From: Gymnorhina tibicen
Taxonomy: Eukaryota > Chordata > Aves > Passeriformes > Artamidae
Length of the DNA: 64,000 nucleotides
Direction: 5' to 3'
Assembly: GCA_013399875.1 (NCBI GenBank)
Contig: VXAZ01018004.1
Location: 1,276,607-1,340,606, forward strand
Under the pieces are notes generated by a model. The model saw only the letters and a program-made list of their open reading frames with translations, made no database searches and was not told the DNA's origin. Numbering within the stretch: the first letter of the stretch is position 1; each line of letters begins with the position of its first letter. The translations under genes were made by a program, and so were the position numbers. Shown here piece after piece: positions 24,801 to 37,900 of the stretch.

Positions 24801-26809
24801 AAATACACACTCCCTGGTGTTGTCAGGGAAATTGTTCCTGGGCACTCCTGCAAGGATTTAAACACTTTTGCTGATCTCTGGCTGTTAGAGATCCCAGTGT
24901 TTGGCTAATAGTACTGTCTGCACTGTAGTGCAGAGAAGATGCTTACTAATGTTTAAAGCCATACCTTGTGTTTTTGTGGGTTTAGGTGTGGTTTAGAAAT
25001 GCATGTTGGCTTTCAGTGATAATAATGGTTTTTTTCATCATGAAGTGCAAAACTGCTTGGTGCATGAAGGAAAAACAAATACTGCTGCAGTGTATTAGTG
25101 ATGAGGTTGGTAGGCGTCAGAAGCTTCTCCTTCCTGGTGGAACACTTGCTCTCTTCCATCCAAGAGGCACAACAAGTATGCACAACTAAGTTCTCTTAAA
25201 TAATGGACTAAATTAATTGCAGGAACAGTCAGAAAATATTTTCTACACTAGAATCTAAATGGATAAATTATAACACCATTTGTACTTTACTTTTTCCTGA
25301 AGATAATATGTGGACATTGTTGCAATCAACAAGTTTTTATAGGTGATACATATGTAGTGACATTAATAGCCCATTTCAAAATGTATTCAGTAAACTGAAT
25401 TTTTTGTTAACAAGCAATTAGAAATTAACCCTAGACCTAGTTGTTACACACTACAAATAAATGTATTATGGTGCCCCTTATTTGTTCATATTTTTCAAAG
25501 ATAGATTGCTAGCTCATTATTCTTTAGATGGGTGGCTTTCAATGCACAGCATGTTCTGTGAGTCAAGCTTGCATGGCAAAGATGGTGCAAATGCTTTCTT
25601 TAAAGCTACTGAAGTTCTGTTCTGCTCTGACTGGGTATGCAAAAACAGAAACTCCTTGTAAATCTGATCTCCTCACTATGTTTAGCCCAGGTTATGGAGA
25701 GCACAATATTAATATTGAACACACTTATTCTGCTTTTTACTGCTTTTCTATTTTCACAATCTACCTGATTGTAGAATCAGGTCAGACAGGGAGAATATGG
25801 TTATTTCAATTCACTCAGACAACTTTGCCAAACATACTGCTGGCAAAATGATTTGTCAAATTGAAACCAAGTCTACTTGTGCAATACCATTCAAATCACA
25901 GGAGTGAGTGGAAGCATCCGTGGGAATACATTTTGCAGTCAGTGTGATGATAAACCTTATCTTTTTCTATGTGAACTGTTCAAGAAATATCCACCTAACA
26001 CCAGAGACAAGTGAAACTGCAAATATCTTGAGCCAGTTCTGACAAAGGAAGTGTAAATCAACATACAAAATTCTGAAAATATGGGTTATTGTTCATATAC
26101 TGATTCACTAGAAACAAACCTCTTTTTAAAGAAACCTTGAATAATTATCTCAAAATTAAATTCGTTACTTACTTTTAAATGGGGTTTTGATAACACATCA
26201 TTAACAGATGTGTGCTTGAAATATATTTTGTCTTACAGAACTCATTTGAGCTACAACCAAAATGTTTTGAACAGACTTGGTTAAAATTGTCAGAGTTAAA
26301 CCATTTTAGGTAAGTGACAAAAAGATGTTTTAGGAAGAAAGCACATACCATAGCACTTTTGCCACATTTATGGTTTTCTTTTTAAATTGCATCAATTAGT
26401 AGATACAGATATACAAGTGTGACTATAACAACAGGCCTTTAGCTTTATGTGAAACCAAAGGTTACAAAGGCTTCCTAGTTCTACCAGATGACCTCATGAC
26501 CTTTATGGTTTTGGCTGCATATGGTTAATGCTCCATAGCTTGGGGCTTATTGTAAATAGCAAGCAGAGGTATTATATTTCTCTGTCCAAAGTTTTCTATT
26601 GAGGAGTGCTCTAATTAGTGTTTTATCAAAAATGTGGGGAAGTGAACACTCTGCTTTAAGATCAAAGCCCCCATTTTTAATTAATTGTGTTAGAACTGCT
26701 AGGCACCATCTGAGCTTCTCTACTGAACTCAGCATATGAGGAAACCCATATACAGGGATATCTAGATTTTGAATTCCGAGTGAACATACAGGGAAAGTTA
26801 ATCAAGATT
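21840..26809. other. No gene recognised; AT-rich unique sequence
   Basis: A very strong acceptor-like polypyrimidine tract ends in CAG at 22079-22081 and another ends at 23682 (TACTCTATTCCAG), but neither opens a convincing exon. A 19-base unit, TGGTATGTCTAACTCCGAG, is tandemly duplicated at 24266-24303 with one mismatch. The 5' limit of the LTR annotated next is uncertain and may extend into the end of this stretch. Confidence 0.45.
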
Positions 26810-27440
26810 AACTTCTTGGGGTGACTTGACGATGTTGTATCCCCTATCACCGCTCCATGCCCAGATATGAATCCTGTGCTTTCTGTGTCTTTAAAACTGT
26901 GTGCGAGAGAAAGAAAAGAAAAAGCCAGATGAACCTTTTCAAAGCAGTTCTGTGCTCCAAGGTCACTACTCCTCTGCATGCTGCTGCAGCAGCAAGAAGA
27001 GCAGGGGAAAGCACCTTCCTGCTTTTCAGTCAGCTCTCGGCTCTGTTTCTCCAGAGAGATGGAAGGTTAAACCTTTTTCCCTGGGACTTCGGGTTTTTTC
27101 CCTTCTTCTCTTCTGGACTGTTTCAACAACATCAGAACACACCAGGAGAACTTTCCACTGAGGCCTGGAGGTGGGCTCATGCCAACCCAGCTCTGAAGAG
27201 GAGACAGACCACACCAACAGAAGGACTTTAAAATCTTCACAGGTTTGTCTCCTCAGCGAGAGGTTTTATTATTTAGCATTATTAGTCTTTTCCTGTGCGT
27301 TTGTTAAATAAATTGTTTTTTCCTTCACTTTCCTCTGAGAAATTTCTTCCCAAACCTGGCTGTAACCTGCCTTCTAAGAGAGAACATTCAAATTCAGATA
27401 TTCCTCTGAATTTTGTCTCAAACAGGGACAGACGGTCACA
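26810..27440 (+). mobile_element. Endogenous retrovirus solo LTR (5' limit uncertain)
   Basis: I recognise a common avian LTR sequence from about GGGGTGACTTGACGATGTTG through the CAGCAGCAAGAAGAGCAGGG block. The parts fit an LTR read on the plus strand: a TTTAAAA TATA-like element at about 26890-26896, then a pyrimidine-rich leader, TTTTCCTGTGCGTTTG, AATAAA at 27307-27312, a T-rich R/U5 junction, and a right end near CGGTCACA. No retroviral genes lie on either side, so it is solo or truncated. I could not fix the left TG end or a target duplication. Class assignment below ERV is not attempted. Open frames at 26857-27231 are shadows of it. Confidence 0.75.
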
Positions 27441-30298
27441 TTTGTAGCAGCCTTAAATGTAAATGCCAAAGACTTAGGTGAGTTCCACATTGAAAACTTC
27501 AGCATCTAGGTTTCTGTCCTCATGGACTCAAAGTGATGGAAGTATTGGCAGGCAAGTTCTTTCGCACCGGTTCCTATCTATTGACTTTTCAGTCCCCATG
27601 AGCCAGTTGTCAGCTTCCTTCATCTGTTGGAGACACTCCAAAGGCTGAGTTACATGTGCCTGAAAGGGTGCAATCTTCTCCTGGAAAACAGGAAATTGCA
27701 ACTTGTCCAACTGGATTTGAGAGTACAAAGAAGTAGAATATGAGAGATGCTCTGCTGAAGGGGAAATTCAGCATCCTGTTACTGACAGGTCATATTTAAT
27801 ATGTTTAATGATAATGTGGTACTGACAGCTCCCTGGACTGCAAACAGCTCTGAATCAGCAATTATGCTTCTTTTGTACATGTAAAAAGCAATTGACACTT
27901 GACTTCTTGTCATGGTATTTTCCCCCTGTCTTGGAAGACAATCGGGAGCACTGCAAAAATACTTCACACAGACCTTGAGGAAAAGTGGAAATAACAAGTG
28001 CTTTTCTTTGCTGAACAGTGAGCTCTAATGCTGCAAAGCCCTAAGAGGGAGGCTGTCTACAGCCTTCCAAATATCTGCCCGTGTTCCTTTCAAAATGTAA
28101 GTCTTCTGAGGTCAGTAAATTATTCTCCAGATCCTGGATTAATACAGGTGAGTAATCTACCTCACTTCATATGTGGTCCTCAGCTCCCGAGCCACAGGTG
28201 ACGCATCCAGTTCAAAAGGTAAGGGAACTCGAGAAGAGGACAGTTTTGTTCTTAAGTGAATATCTAGTTCACAAGAGTTAGCTTTAGACTTCCTTTAGTA
28301 GAAAAATATGTGTCTGAACACAATTTTCTTATTGATTTCCCCAATGGAGAAACTGATACCAAGCATGAGTAAATATTCAGCAAGTGAGACCATTTTAAGA
28401 ACAATCATTATGGCAGAGTAATATCCAAACAGAAAGTCAAAGCAAACCAAAGACAGGAAAAAAGAAAATCCACAACGCATTAAAATAGCAATATTTACCT
28501 TGTCACTCTTTTTCAGGTATTCTTATCCTTGGTCTTCTGTCCACACCTTTCACTGTGTCCAGGAGCAAGACTCAAGGAAGTGTAGGGATTTTAGTGTACT
28601 TAGGAGAAACCACTTTTTCAAAAAGAAAACTCCCTGCCCTGACTAGAGCAAAGCTGTGGCCGTACTATATCATACCAAAACTGCTATCCTGACTTACATG
28701 TACTGTGTATACACAGTTATGTACATAAAAACAGAATGTGAGGAAGGTAAGCACTAGATTTAGGAGTTAGGCAAGGTGATCTTCAATGCAAAGAACAGTT
28801 GATTTAATCAATATAAAATCGAATGTTTAGCATGAAGCTTCTTTTAGGTCATTGTTTTTCTAATGGGGAAGACTTCATGAAGGAGGCAATTTTCCTTTAA
28901 GGGTACATGTGCTCAAAATCAAAGAAAACAGAAAGAAAGTAATACTGTTTGTCATTACCTTAAGGCTCCTTCTTTGTAATACTGAGCAATCTATGAGCAG
29001 ATCATAAGCGTTTGTTGTGAGACAGTACTGTTGAGACTGCTTGTGAACAGTTTTCTGTATTTATGCAATGCCTGATATTTGTTTTTCTCATTGTGTTGAT
29101 TAGTTGTGACTGGTCAGACAAGTCATATGGTGTTGTTTCTGTTCTCAGATTTAAAAAGTGCACAAATTCTCATGTGTCAAGTAGTTTTGCTAATAATTAC
29201 TCTGGCAGCTTCAAGGCCAAGATGTATGGTAACAATCCATACTTTTTTCCAAAAATGAATACAAAAAGAGAAAAAGCACAGCTGAAAAGAAAACAAACCC
29301 TGAGCAAACAGTCACATAAAACTGTTTGCCGTGCTTGCCTGTAGAGCTATACACATGAACATTCTTTTGTTTCTTGTTGAACCTGTGCGTGTGCTAGGAA
29401 CCCAGCACACTACTTTTGCTCTTGGAAAAGTATTTCAAAGGGATCTTTTGTGTTTGCTTTACTTTACATTGTTGGTTGGTTTGATGGGCTTTTTTTTCAT
29501 TTTTATTTTAATGATTATAAATCTATACCATGTTTTGAGGCCTAAAACCTTACAGCAGGATTCTGGCCACTTCTCTCTGAAGTGCTAAGAGTTTCTATTG
29601 TAAGGGACAAAACACTCACTCCAGAAAGGCTTGAACCATAGAAAACATTGGACTTATTTTCTAATCATATCTGGATACTGAAATCTTCATGTCTTGGCTC
29701 TGATGAGAAGTGCTGGCTTTCCAATAAAAACTGGTTTATCTCAAATCCTTCACAATTTCAAATGTTTTTTTGAAAAGCCGACATTTCCCTAATTACTTTT
29801 ATGGAGGTTAGTTTTGTCCCTGAGCCACAACATCTGTAACAGTAAAAAGATATTTTGTAGAATCTCAAAAATTTTTTATAGAAACTTACTGTTTGCATAT
29901 GATTATCCAGATGGCTAAAGGCTTTTGGAAAACTTTGCACCATGCAGGCTTCAAATAGAAAGTGAGTATCTTTAGATAAAAGAATATATAATGATGGGTT
30001 TGCATACTTGTTTTTTACCATCACCGGAAATAAACTTAAGAAGGTATTTATGATTTTTCTTTTATGTTTTCTCATTTTAAAACTTTTATAATTATGATTA
30101 AAAGGCTAAGGGAGGGGTATTCTTATATTGAACCATGACCATGAAGTATCTGACCAGTTTAATTCCTCCTGGTTGTGCTTCTACCGGTTCTTGTGGGACA
30201 TTTGATGTCATGAGTTTCGTGTGCTGAAAATGATTGTATTACTGATACTGAACTCCAAAATATTTACCTGAACCATACATAGTTCCCCTGCTGGACAT
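27441..30298. other. No gene recognised; unique sequence
   Basis: Contains an isolated strong donor-like CAG/GTGAGT at 28146-28151, and a CAG/GTATTC site after a pyrimidine tract near 28517. The plus-strand frames 29063-29344 and 29331-29588 have no recognised family. No repeat or RNA gene is seen. Confidence 0.5.
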
Positions 30299-31275
30299 AT
30301 CATAGATTCGTAGCATTCATAGCATTGAAATGCTGGGTAGAAGGAACTTAAGGAGATTCTACTCAAAAGTCACAGTCAAAGTAGGAAGCAACTGGGTCAT
30401 GGCTTTGTTCAGCCAAGTTATGAAACTCTCTAATAATGGCTATTTCACAAATTGTTTGGGTAACCTGCTTCAGTGCTGTAATGCCCTCTTTGTGAAAAAG
30501 TCTTTCCTGAACCTCTCCGGTGGTTGTTGCCCCTTCTGTATCACCTGATACCACAGAGTACCTCACCTCTCATATTTGAAGCAACCCTACATTTATGTAT
30601 AATTAGTTTCTTTAGATCAATTTTAGTTCATTTTCACCAGATTAAAGAAGCCAATCTCCTTCATCTTCTCTCCATCATGTCCTACTTCCCAGCCTTTAGT
30701 TAGACTCTCTTCAGCTCTACCTTACCTCAACAGGGAGGCAAAAAAAAAAAAAAAACTAGACAAAATATTCCAGATGTAACCTCACCAACAGCAAACAGAG
30801 GATAAGATCTACAGATCAGATGAATGTTCCTTGACCATACATCAGCTCAGCACACAACTTACCTTTCTCGTGATGAGAGTGAGCTGACTTGGCTCAGGTT
30901 CCCTTTCAGTGTTACTCCGTCTTGATCACCCGCTGCCAGACCATAATACTGCACAGGGCTGAATGACCTGGCATGCAAAACTTGATGCTTCTCCTTGCTG
31001 AATTTCATGAGGTTTGTGCTGGTCCCATTCTCCAGTTTACCAGGGCCTGCTCTTTGTTACAGTAATCTTACCCTCTAATTTAAATTTGCTGAGGGCACAC
31101 TCCAAAATCATCCAGGTCTTTAATGACTATGGCTAAACAATAAGGGCCCCAGTATCAACTTCTGGTGTACTCTCCTAGTTGCTGACCACCAGCCAAACAT
31201 CAAACTATTGATTGTTACCCTCTGAAGCTGACATATCTGTCATTTTAAACCCACCTAACAGTCTGTATTATTTCC
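30299..31275 (-). mobile_element. Old CR1 retrotransposon copy (ORF2 C-terminal part and 3' UTR)
   Basis: It opens with a decayed terminus (ATAGATTCGTAGCATTCATA) and runs through antisense CR1 blocks: 'aaagtctttcctgaacctct', 'ccagatgtaacctcaccaac', 'tgcttctccttgctgaattt' followed by 'catgaggtttgtgctgg', and 'gctgagggcacactcc'. The segment that should encode the catalytic FADD motif (just before 'tttgctgagggcacactcc') is destroyed. An A run of about 16 bases sits at about 30740-30755. The divergence is greater than in the copy at 46.7 kb, suggesting an older insertion. Confidence 0.85.
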
Positions 31276-34200
31276 TGTATTCTTCAGGGCTTGAAAGGCA
31301 AGATTATTTTGCTCTCAATTAAAGTAAGATGTTACGGAAAGAAATTACATGTGGGTGCTCTTCTGTCATGCCTGTTCAAAAACAGCACCCTTTTAATGTA
31401 AAACAGGTGGAACCAGGCCCTTCTTTGATGAAGTTAATGGAAAATGTGTAAGGAAATGGCCGTAGAATGGAAGCTATCATGTTATTGTGGCTAAACAAGC
31501 GACTGCTTCTCTGCCAAGCTGTGATAAGTGAAACACATTAAATCCAACCACCAGTTAAACCACAACTCCTTGATGGTGATTTTCTTATGCACAGTTTCTT
31601 AGTGATTTAAGCTAATGGATTTTACTCATCAAATGGATTTTACTAGGTTATGCACTTTGCCAGTTACCACAGCTCAGCTGTAGAGTAGTGATTCAATAAC
31701 AAAAGGTAATTAAATAGTTTTTGGCCTTGTGAGTACACCATATATAAGGATAAATGTTGACCTTATTATTAAAAAATTTATTCAGAAGATCATATACATT
31801 TTTTTGGTTGATGCCTTGGCATGCTGATTCAGGCCTAGAAGAGGTTGGAAACAGAGAATGTTAGAGGTTTTTAATAATAAACTTAAGTGATAGAAGTGCC
31901 ATTCTACCAATTTAAATTAGAGACTTAACCAGTGCATGGCAGAATTAGTGTAATGGCAGAACTGGCACACAAGTATTTTAGAAACAAATGGTGTTGCTTT
32001 CACTCTTTTTATTTGCTACATACTTAGGGATATAGCTCCTGTGATATATGCCCTCTGCAAAAAAAAAATTCTATGTCTATTCCCATGTTTGACCTATTTA
32101 TCAGGTAATTTTTGGGGTTTTAATCATGATATATGATTCTTCTCCCTTTTTTAAATTTTATTTTTTTATTATCTATACTTTACATGGTGTAATGTTTGCT
32201 CTCCTTTTCATGAGATATATTTTTCCTTCTTTTTCAATACTGGAGTATTCCAATAGCATTTCTCTAATCATAACACTTAGCCTTGTTGTTTGCCTTTTCA
32301 GAAATACGACTAGGATATTTTAAAGGAAAGTGGCATGATTTAAGAATACATTTTTAATATGACCTAAGATAAAGAGTGAAAACATGTTCCAGCTTTGTGC
32401 AACCACTGATTATAAAAGCCCTCATGCAGGAGTGTTGTAATTAAGCCTTAGGAGTGCAAGAGTTTTTATGTATTTTGACAATGCCACTGTGCCATGAATG
32501 ACATGATTGGCTTGCTTCATAGAGATGGAGACCTAGAGAGGGAATGTAAGTCCGAAACATAATTACTGGATAGACTTGGCCAAATAATTAATCTGTAGTT
32601 ATCACAGACACTTGTCTTGCTTATATGGATCCATTTTATCCAAGTAAACAGTCCAGAAAATCAGTTATCCTCCCACCCCTCCCTTAGGACACAAAGATGG
32701 AAAGGAAGGTATAAAAATATAAGGTGCATGCTGTGTTTTTGTTCCTGAACAAGCTTTTGATCTTTTGCTGAAATAATCTTTTCTTGCTAGTTTGAAAGGA
32801 TTTCTCTGGCTCTTGCATAATTATCTTTTTTATTTCTTTTATTTCTTAAAAATCTACCACTCTTTCTTAAAATAAATAGCTTTAAAATATTCTTGAACTA
32901 ACTCCTTTATTTCTTTATATGATTGTTATTGATATTTTTATGCCTTAGAAGTCTTGCCAATAGAGTTCACAGAGTTCAAGTTAAACTGATTTTTACGCAA
33001 AGGGTAGAGTCAGGCAAGTTGGAATGAGCATCATAAGGCAAATATTTTGAGTCTGTAACATTAATTTGAGAATCTCCTGGACAGGCTTCTACATGCACTA
33101 CGTAGAAATTGTTATTGAAGCAAAATGATCTGAACAGTTGCGTCCATTAACTATTTTGCAGCACTTTAGTAAAAATTTAAAAAAATAAATCACAATTCAC
33201 ATTCATTTGTTATTAGGAAAAAAAGATCCCTGTCTGCTAGTCTTACTGCTTGTACCGTGCCATCTGTGCTTGTAAAAGTAATAATAAGCAATGAACTGCA
33301 TATGCCATCTGTAGTCAGATCTTTAATAACAATTAGGTAATAATAATCCCCAAGAAATCACTTGTTAACTGTGGTAATTGATTAAATGTAATTATTTTGT
33401 ATAATAAACTCTAATCAATGTTTTACAATGCTGATAATGTCTTTCTTCACCTCCCCTTTTTTTCCACAGTAAATTCCCCAGCATGTTTGAGCAGCTGTGT
33501 AGGAAAATTACTGATTTTCCTGGGTTAATGACTGATTTTCTACCAATCAAAATCCAAGACACAGTCTGCTAGGTTTACAATCAATTTTTTGTTTTTTCTT
33601 ATGGACAAGGTACAATGTAAATATAAAGTAACACTTGGCAAAATTAATTACTTCAGAATAACTCCTTTCAAGTTTAAGGATGAACAAAGATTGACAATTA
33701 AAGTAAAAAGTTCATTGCAGTACACTCCAATATCAGTGGACTGCTCTGTAGCAAAGGTGTTTCCCCACGAAACTGGTGGTAACAAATGACCCCAAGACAC
33801 AGAAGGTGATTGGTTTGATTTGGTTGTAATTCCAATCCTAAGGCCCCAGTCCTGCAAAGATTTAGATCTTAAATCAGGTGAAGCAGTCCATCACTCAGTT
33901 TCCAGTATGTGTCTGAATTCCAGCTCAAACTTGAGTATGAGTTTCAGTGTTCTAGTAACCTGAATCTTTACACTGATTTCTGCACAGATGAGTTGGGTCT
34001 TGTGCTCTTACAGCATATTCATTTTCATAAAGCCAAGCTCAAGCAACATTTGTGAGATGAGGAATTACATCTGAACAGCAATCTGTAGAACGTATGTCCC
34101 AACAAAAAATATCCTAAAAAGTGTTCAGACATGCCTCTCCAAGAACAAGACCAAGTATTATATTAGCATAATCTACTATGGCAATATAAGAGGGAAGAAA

Positions 34201-34564
34201 AGAATCTTGATTTAGTTACTATGACAATACGAATCTCTTCTGTATGACTAATGTAATTAAATCACATACACAGCTTTTAAAAATCTCTTGGAATTTTTTT
34301 CATTTTAATTATTAGAGATGTGTTACAGAAGGAAATGCAAGACTCAGAATCCATCTTACAGCAGTCAGCAAACATTTATTAGATAGAAGTGATCCTGATT
34401 CTCTGCAATGAGTTCAAACTGGTAGCTCGAAAGCAAACCAACAACCCAGAAGGAGTGGTGCTGTAAAATTAGAGGCTAAATTAGAGACCTGTAGGCAATC
34501 ACAATGCTATAATCTCATTGGGATCACAGAGACCTAATGGGATAGCTCCCATGACTGAAGTGCT
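31276..34564. other. No gene recognised; AT-rich unique sequence
   Basis: Several hundred bases around 33050-33430 are very AT-rich with dense TAAT/ATTA cores and no repeat signature. They are compatible with a conserved regulatory element but unproven. A strong acceptor-like site ends at 32300 (TTTGCCTTTTCAG) without an evident exon. Short frames such as 33589-33789 have no family resemblance. Confidence 0.45.
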
Positions 34565-34940
34565 GCAATCACAGGAATGTTTAGGAGAGGACCTCTCCAG
34601 ATTATTTAGTCCAGCCCCACTGCCCAAGCAGCATTAGATAGAGCCAGTTGCCCAGGACTGTGTCCAATCAAGTTTGAAATATCTCCACATATGGAGGCTC
34701 CACTGCCTTTCTGGGCAAACTGTTCTTGTTTTTGACTACCCCCACAAAAAAACATTCTCTTCTTGTGTTCATACTGGATTTCATGGGGTTTGATTTGTGC
34801 CCATTGCCTTTGTCCTGGCACTGAGCACTGCTGAAAAGAGTCTGACTTGCTCATCTTCATTTGCTGCATTAGGTATTTATACCCTTTGATAAGATACCTC
34901 TGAGCCCTTTGTTCTCCAGGCTGAACAGTCTCAGCTTTCC
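34565..34940 (-). mobile_element. CR1 retrotransposon fragment
   Basis: Antisense CR1 body without the terminal octamer: 'aggagaggacctctccagat', 'ccagccccactgcccaagca', 'cccaggactgtgtccaatca', 'cctttctgggcaaactgttc' and 'ttctccaggctgaacagtct'. It lies on the minus strand, and both ends have decayed. The minus-strand frame 34606-34869 lies wholly within it. Confidence 0.88.
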
Positions 34941-37900
34941 TTGCAAATCCAGAGACAGAAAAAGAAAAGAATTTATAGAGGAACAGTGATTAGACCGGAA
35001 GTAATTTTTTTTTAAATTATGTTTCTGTAGAACAAATATATGCATATAGAGTTTTGATTTTTTTTTTTTAAAAGAAAATACCTTAAAATCAACCTAACTG
35101 AAATATATCTCAAAATCAAAACTCCTAATTTCTTTTGCAGACCTTTGTTTTCAGATTTTATTTGTTTTTAAGATGCAACTGGCATCCCTGATTTTCAGCA
35201 ACTGGTCCTTGCACATAGACAAAGAACCATGGGAAAAGGAGGAAGATATTACTTTTAATATGCTTAGAATAAGACCATTTATTCAGAAAAGCTTATTCTA
35301 GCTTGCTACCCCATAGAGTCCCAAAAGAATTTGTTCGCAAGGATATTTAATGTTTTTACAACATAAAATTCATGTGCCTTAAACAGTAAATATTGATTTT
35401 TGTGATTTAGGAAAAATACTTGTTAAATATGTAAATGAACTGTATACATTACTTGCCTGAAATCCTAGTGACACAGAAATCAAACTTGTTTTTTCTTTTC
35501 AGTAAGTAACCACTTGATCCCTTAAGTGATTCTAAATTTCATTTATGTGTGTCCTTAATTTCTGAGTCCATTTCAGGTTGACTTTCTACTTCAGAAATAA
35601 ATACAAGTTTTGCTGGAAAAACTTGCTACATGTACATTTAAAAATGAAGAAACCTACATTGTTTAGATTCACATCCCATATTTTGCATTTTCTTGGTATG
35701 TCCCATGAGTTTTTTGAACACATAGGGCTTCCAGGGCTCTGCATATGCTAACTATTTTCAAGCAAGTACTCTTGGCATACGGATGTCATATAAATGCTAA
35801 TATAGTGATATAATTTCCAGTGCGTTTCAATTCATGCAAATATTTCCTACCCTGTGCTTAAAATTCTTTGCATTTAGTATTATTTATTTGTTATATTTTC
35901 ATGGATGTGCAAAATAAATAGGGGAAAGTGAAAATTTACATCCAATGTTGACGTCAGTTTCCACTTTTCTCAAAATGGTTATTTTTGGTTTAATATATAC
36001 AGACAGATTATTGCTTGTGGTTCAAATTCAGTCTCAGAAATTAACTAAATAATAGCTTTGTTATTGGAGTTACATTAAAATCTGTCCCAGCATCATTAAA
36101 CTAAAATAAACATAACAGTCAAAATCGAAAATGCTTAGAAAAAATTATAACTCAAAACAAAGAAAAGATTGTGGACCCACGACCAGTGTTCTTCTCTAGA
36201 CAATACAGGGAGTACTGAATTGCAAGAAGATGAAGGTAGAGACAAAAATACTTGAAGCACCATGAAAGGCTTTTTGAAAAAGTTTTGTAAGTTCAGCTGA
36301 AAGTGAAGATGCCAGACCACAGCACAGTTTTTATACCAACATGTTTGAAACAGATTGCCTATTTTCTTGCTGTAGCTACAATGAAATACCCTATATAGAC
36401 TTCTACAAATGAAAGGAAACAATGAGTGCTTTCCCATATTGTAAAACACGCTGCTTCAGCAAGCTGGCACGAGGATGTATGATCCCTTTTTCCAGCAGCA
36501 TAAGCCAGGATAATCAGTAGCATACCTGACAGGACTATGGGAGGATTAAAACTATGTTTTTACGTTTCTGTGGAGCATCACAAGTGTTATAAATAACAAT
36601 ACAGACAGCTTGTTCCCTTGCAGTTCCACCAGCAGCTGTACAGTACTTAATGTTTAATAGATAGAAAGGAATCAATTTACATCATTTTCAGAACAGCCTT
36701 TTGCCTATCACAGTGACTGTTGATCACCTTACACCAAGACTCAGCCACTTGATTCCCTCAGCCTATAATTGCAATATGAGGTATGCATTTTCCCTGGCAG
36801 AGCCACAGTTTAGCCCAGTATGTGTTGAAAACTATGGCTTTGCTTTGGAAGATGGATAATTTCAGAAAGACCCAACTGGTTTCCATGAAGAATAATTTGT
36901 CTGGATATTACCTTATGGAATGATTTCATACTCCAGAGCATAGACTAGCCATCAAGGAGTTTTCAAGTGGTGGCTCTCTATTTTGATAGCTTTACTGATG
37001 TTTTACATTAACATAGATACTGTAAGTACTGAAACACTGATGACATTTTTAGACTATAAGAGAAGGGTTGCAAAGTAGGGGCTATTAGTACTGTAGCTAC
37101 CTATCTGCTTTTAATTTTGGAGACTTAAATCTTTATTCCATTAATAAGGAGGTTCAAAAGACATTCCAGCTTGCAGTTGCTCATTCTTTTCACTTTAAGC
37201 CATTATGAATGTGCTGGAATGTCTTAAATGTCTCCCTGTGGGTTCCACAAGCAGGTTGTGAGCTAAAAGATGATGACAAGTGAACTGTTTCTTCAGCACA
37301 GATGGAAGGAGAGGTGAATAGACTGACCCAGACAGGGGTTTAGAATAATAAATTGGAATAAACCAGGTAGTGGATGCCACTGCATAATGCTCAGTCCAGT
37401 AATAAACTCTGGCCAGCAACAGGAGGCTACAGTAGAGGTTTTCACCTTACTCCTGTTTTCCACCATGGAAAAAAAACAGCAGGAAGACTTTTTTGTGGTA
37501 GCACTGAAACCTCGCTTGACATTGTCAAGCAGGTCAGTGAAAACATAAAAATCTCTGACCCACTTTTTTGGGTGCTGGGACACCAGCCCAGCCCCTTGGG
37601 AAGGGACAGTTGCTGGTGCCCTGTACTGTTAGAGTGCACAGATGCTAATAGGGGTCTGTGTCAGCTGGAAAGGCTTTTCCACAGTCTTTGCAAGGTGATG
37701 AAGGGAAATGATATGGCAAACAAGCTGCTGAAAGAAAGCAAAAGGGTCTTCAGACATAAGAATCTCTAAAGTTTCAAAAGGATGATGCCTTCCTTAAAGT
37801 AAGCATAAGATGAGTGATTACATAATTCCTCAGAACTGGAAGAGAGAAACAAAAAGTGCTTTTTGAGGCTAATTTTCCTGGTCTATTTTCCTTTTTCTAT

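Noticed and set aside
20992..27440. The two LTRs as ends of one provirus
   Set aside because: They belong to different families, lie in opposite orientations, and the 5.2 kb between them has no gag, pol or env-like frame.
37374..37769. 131-codon plus-strand frame
   Set aside because: It reads somewhat protein-like, but I recognise no family and find no exon boundaries. Shorter antisense frames overlap it.
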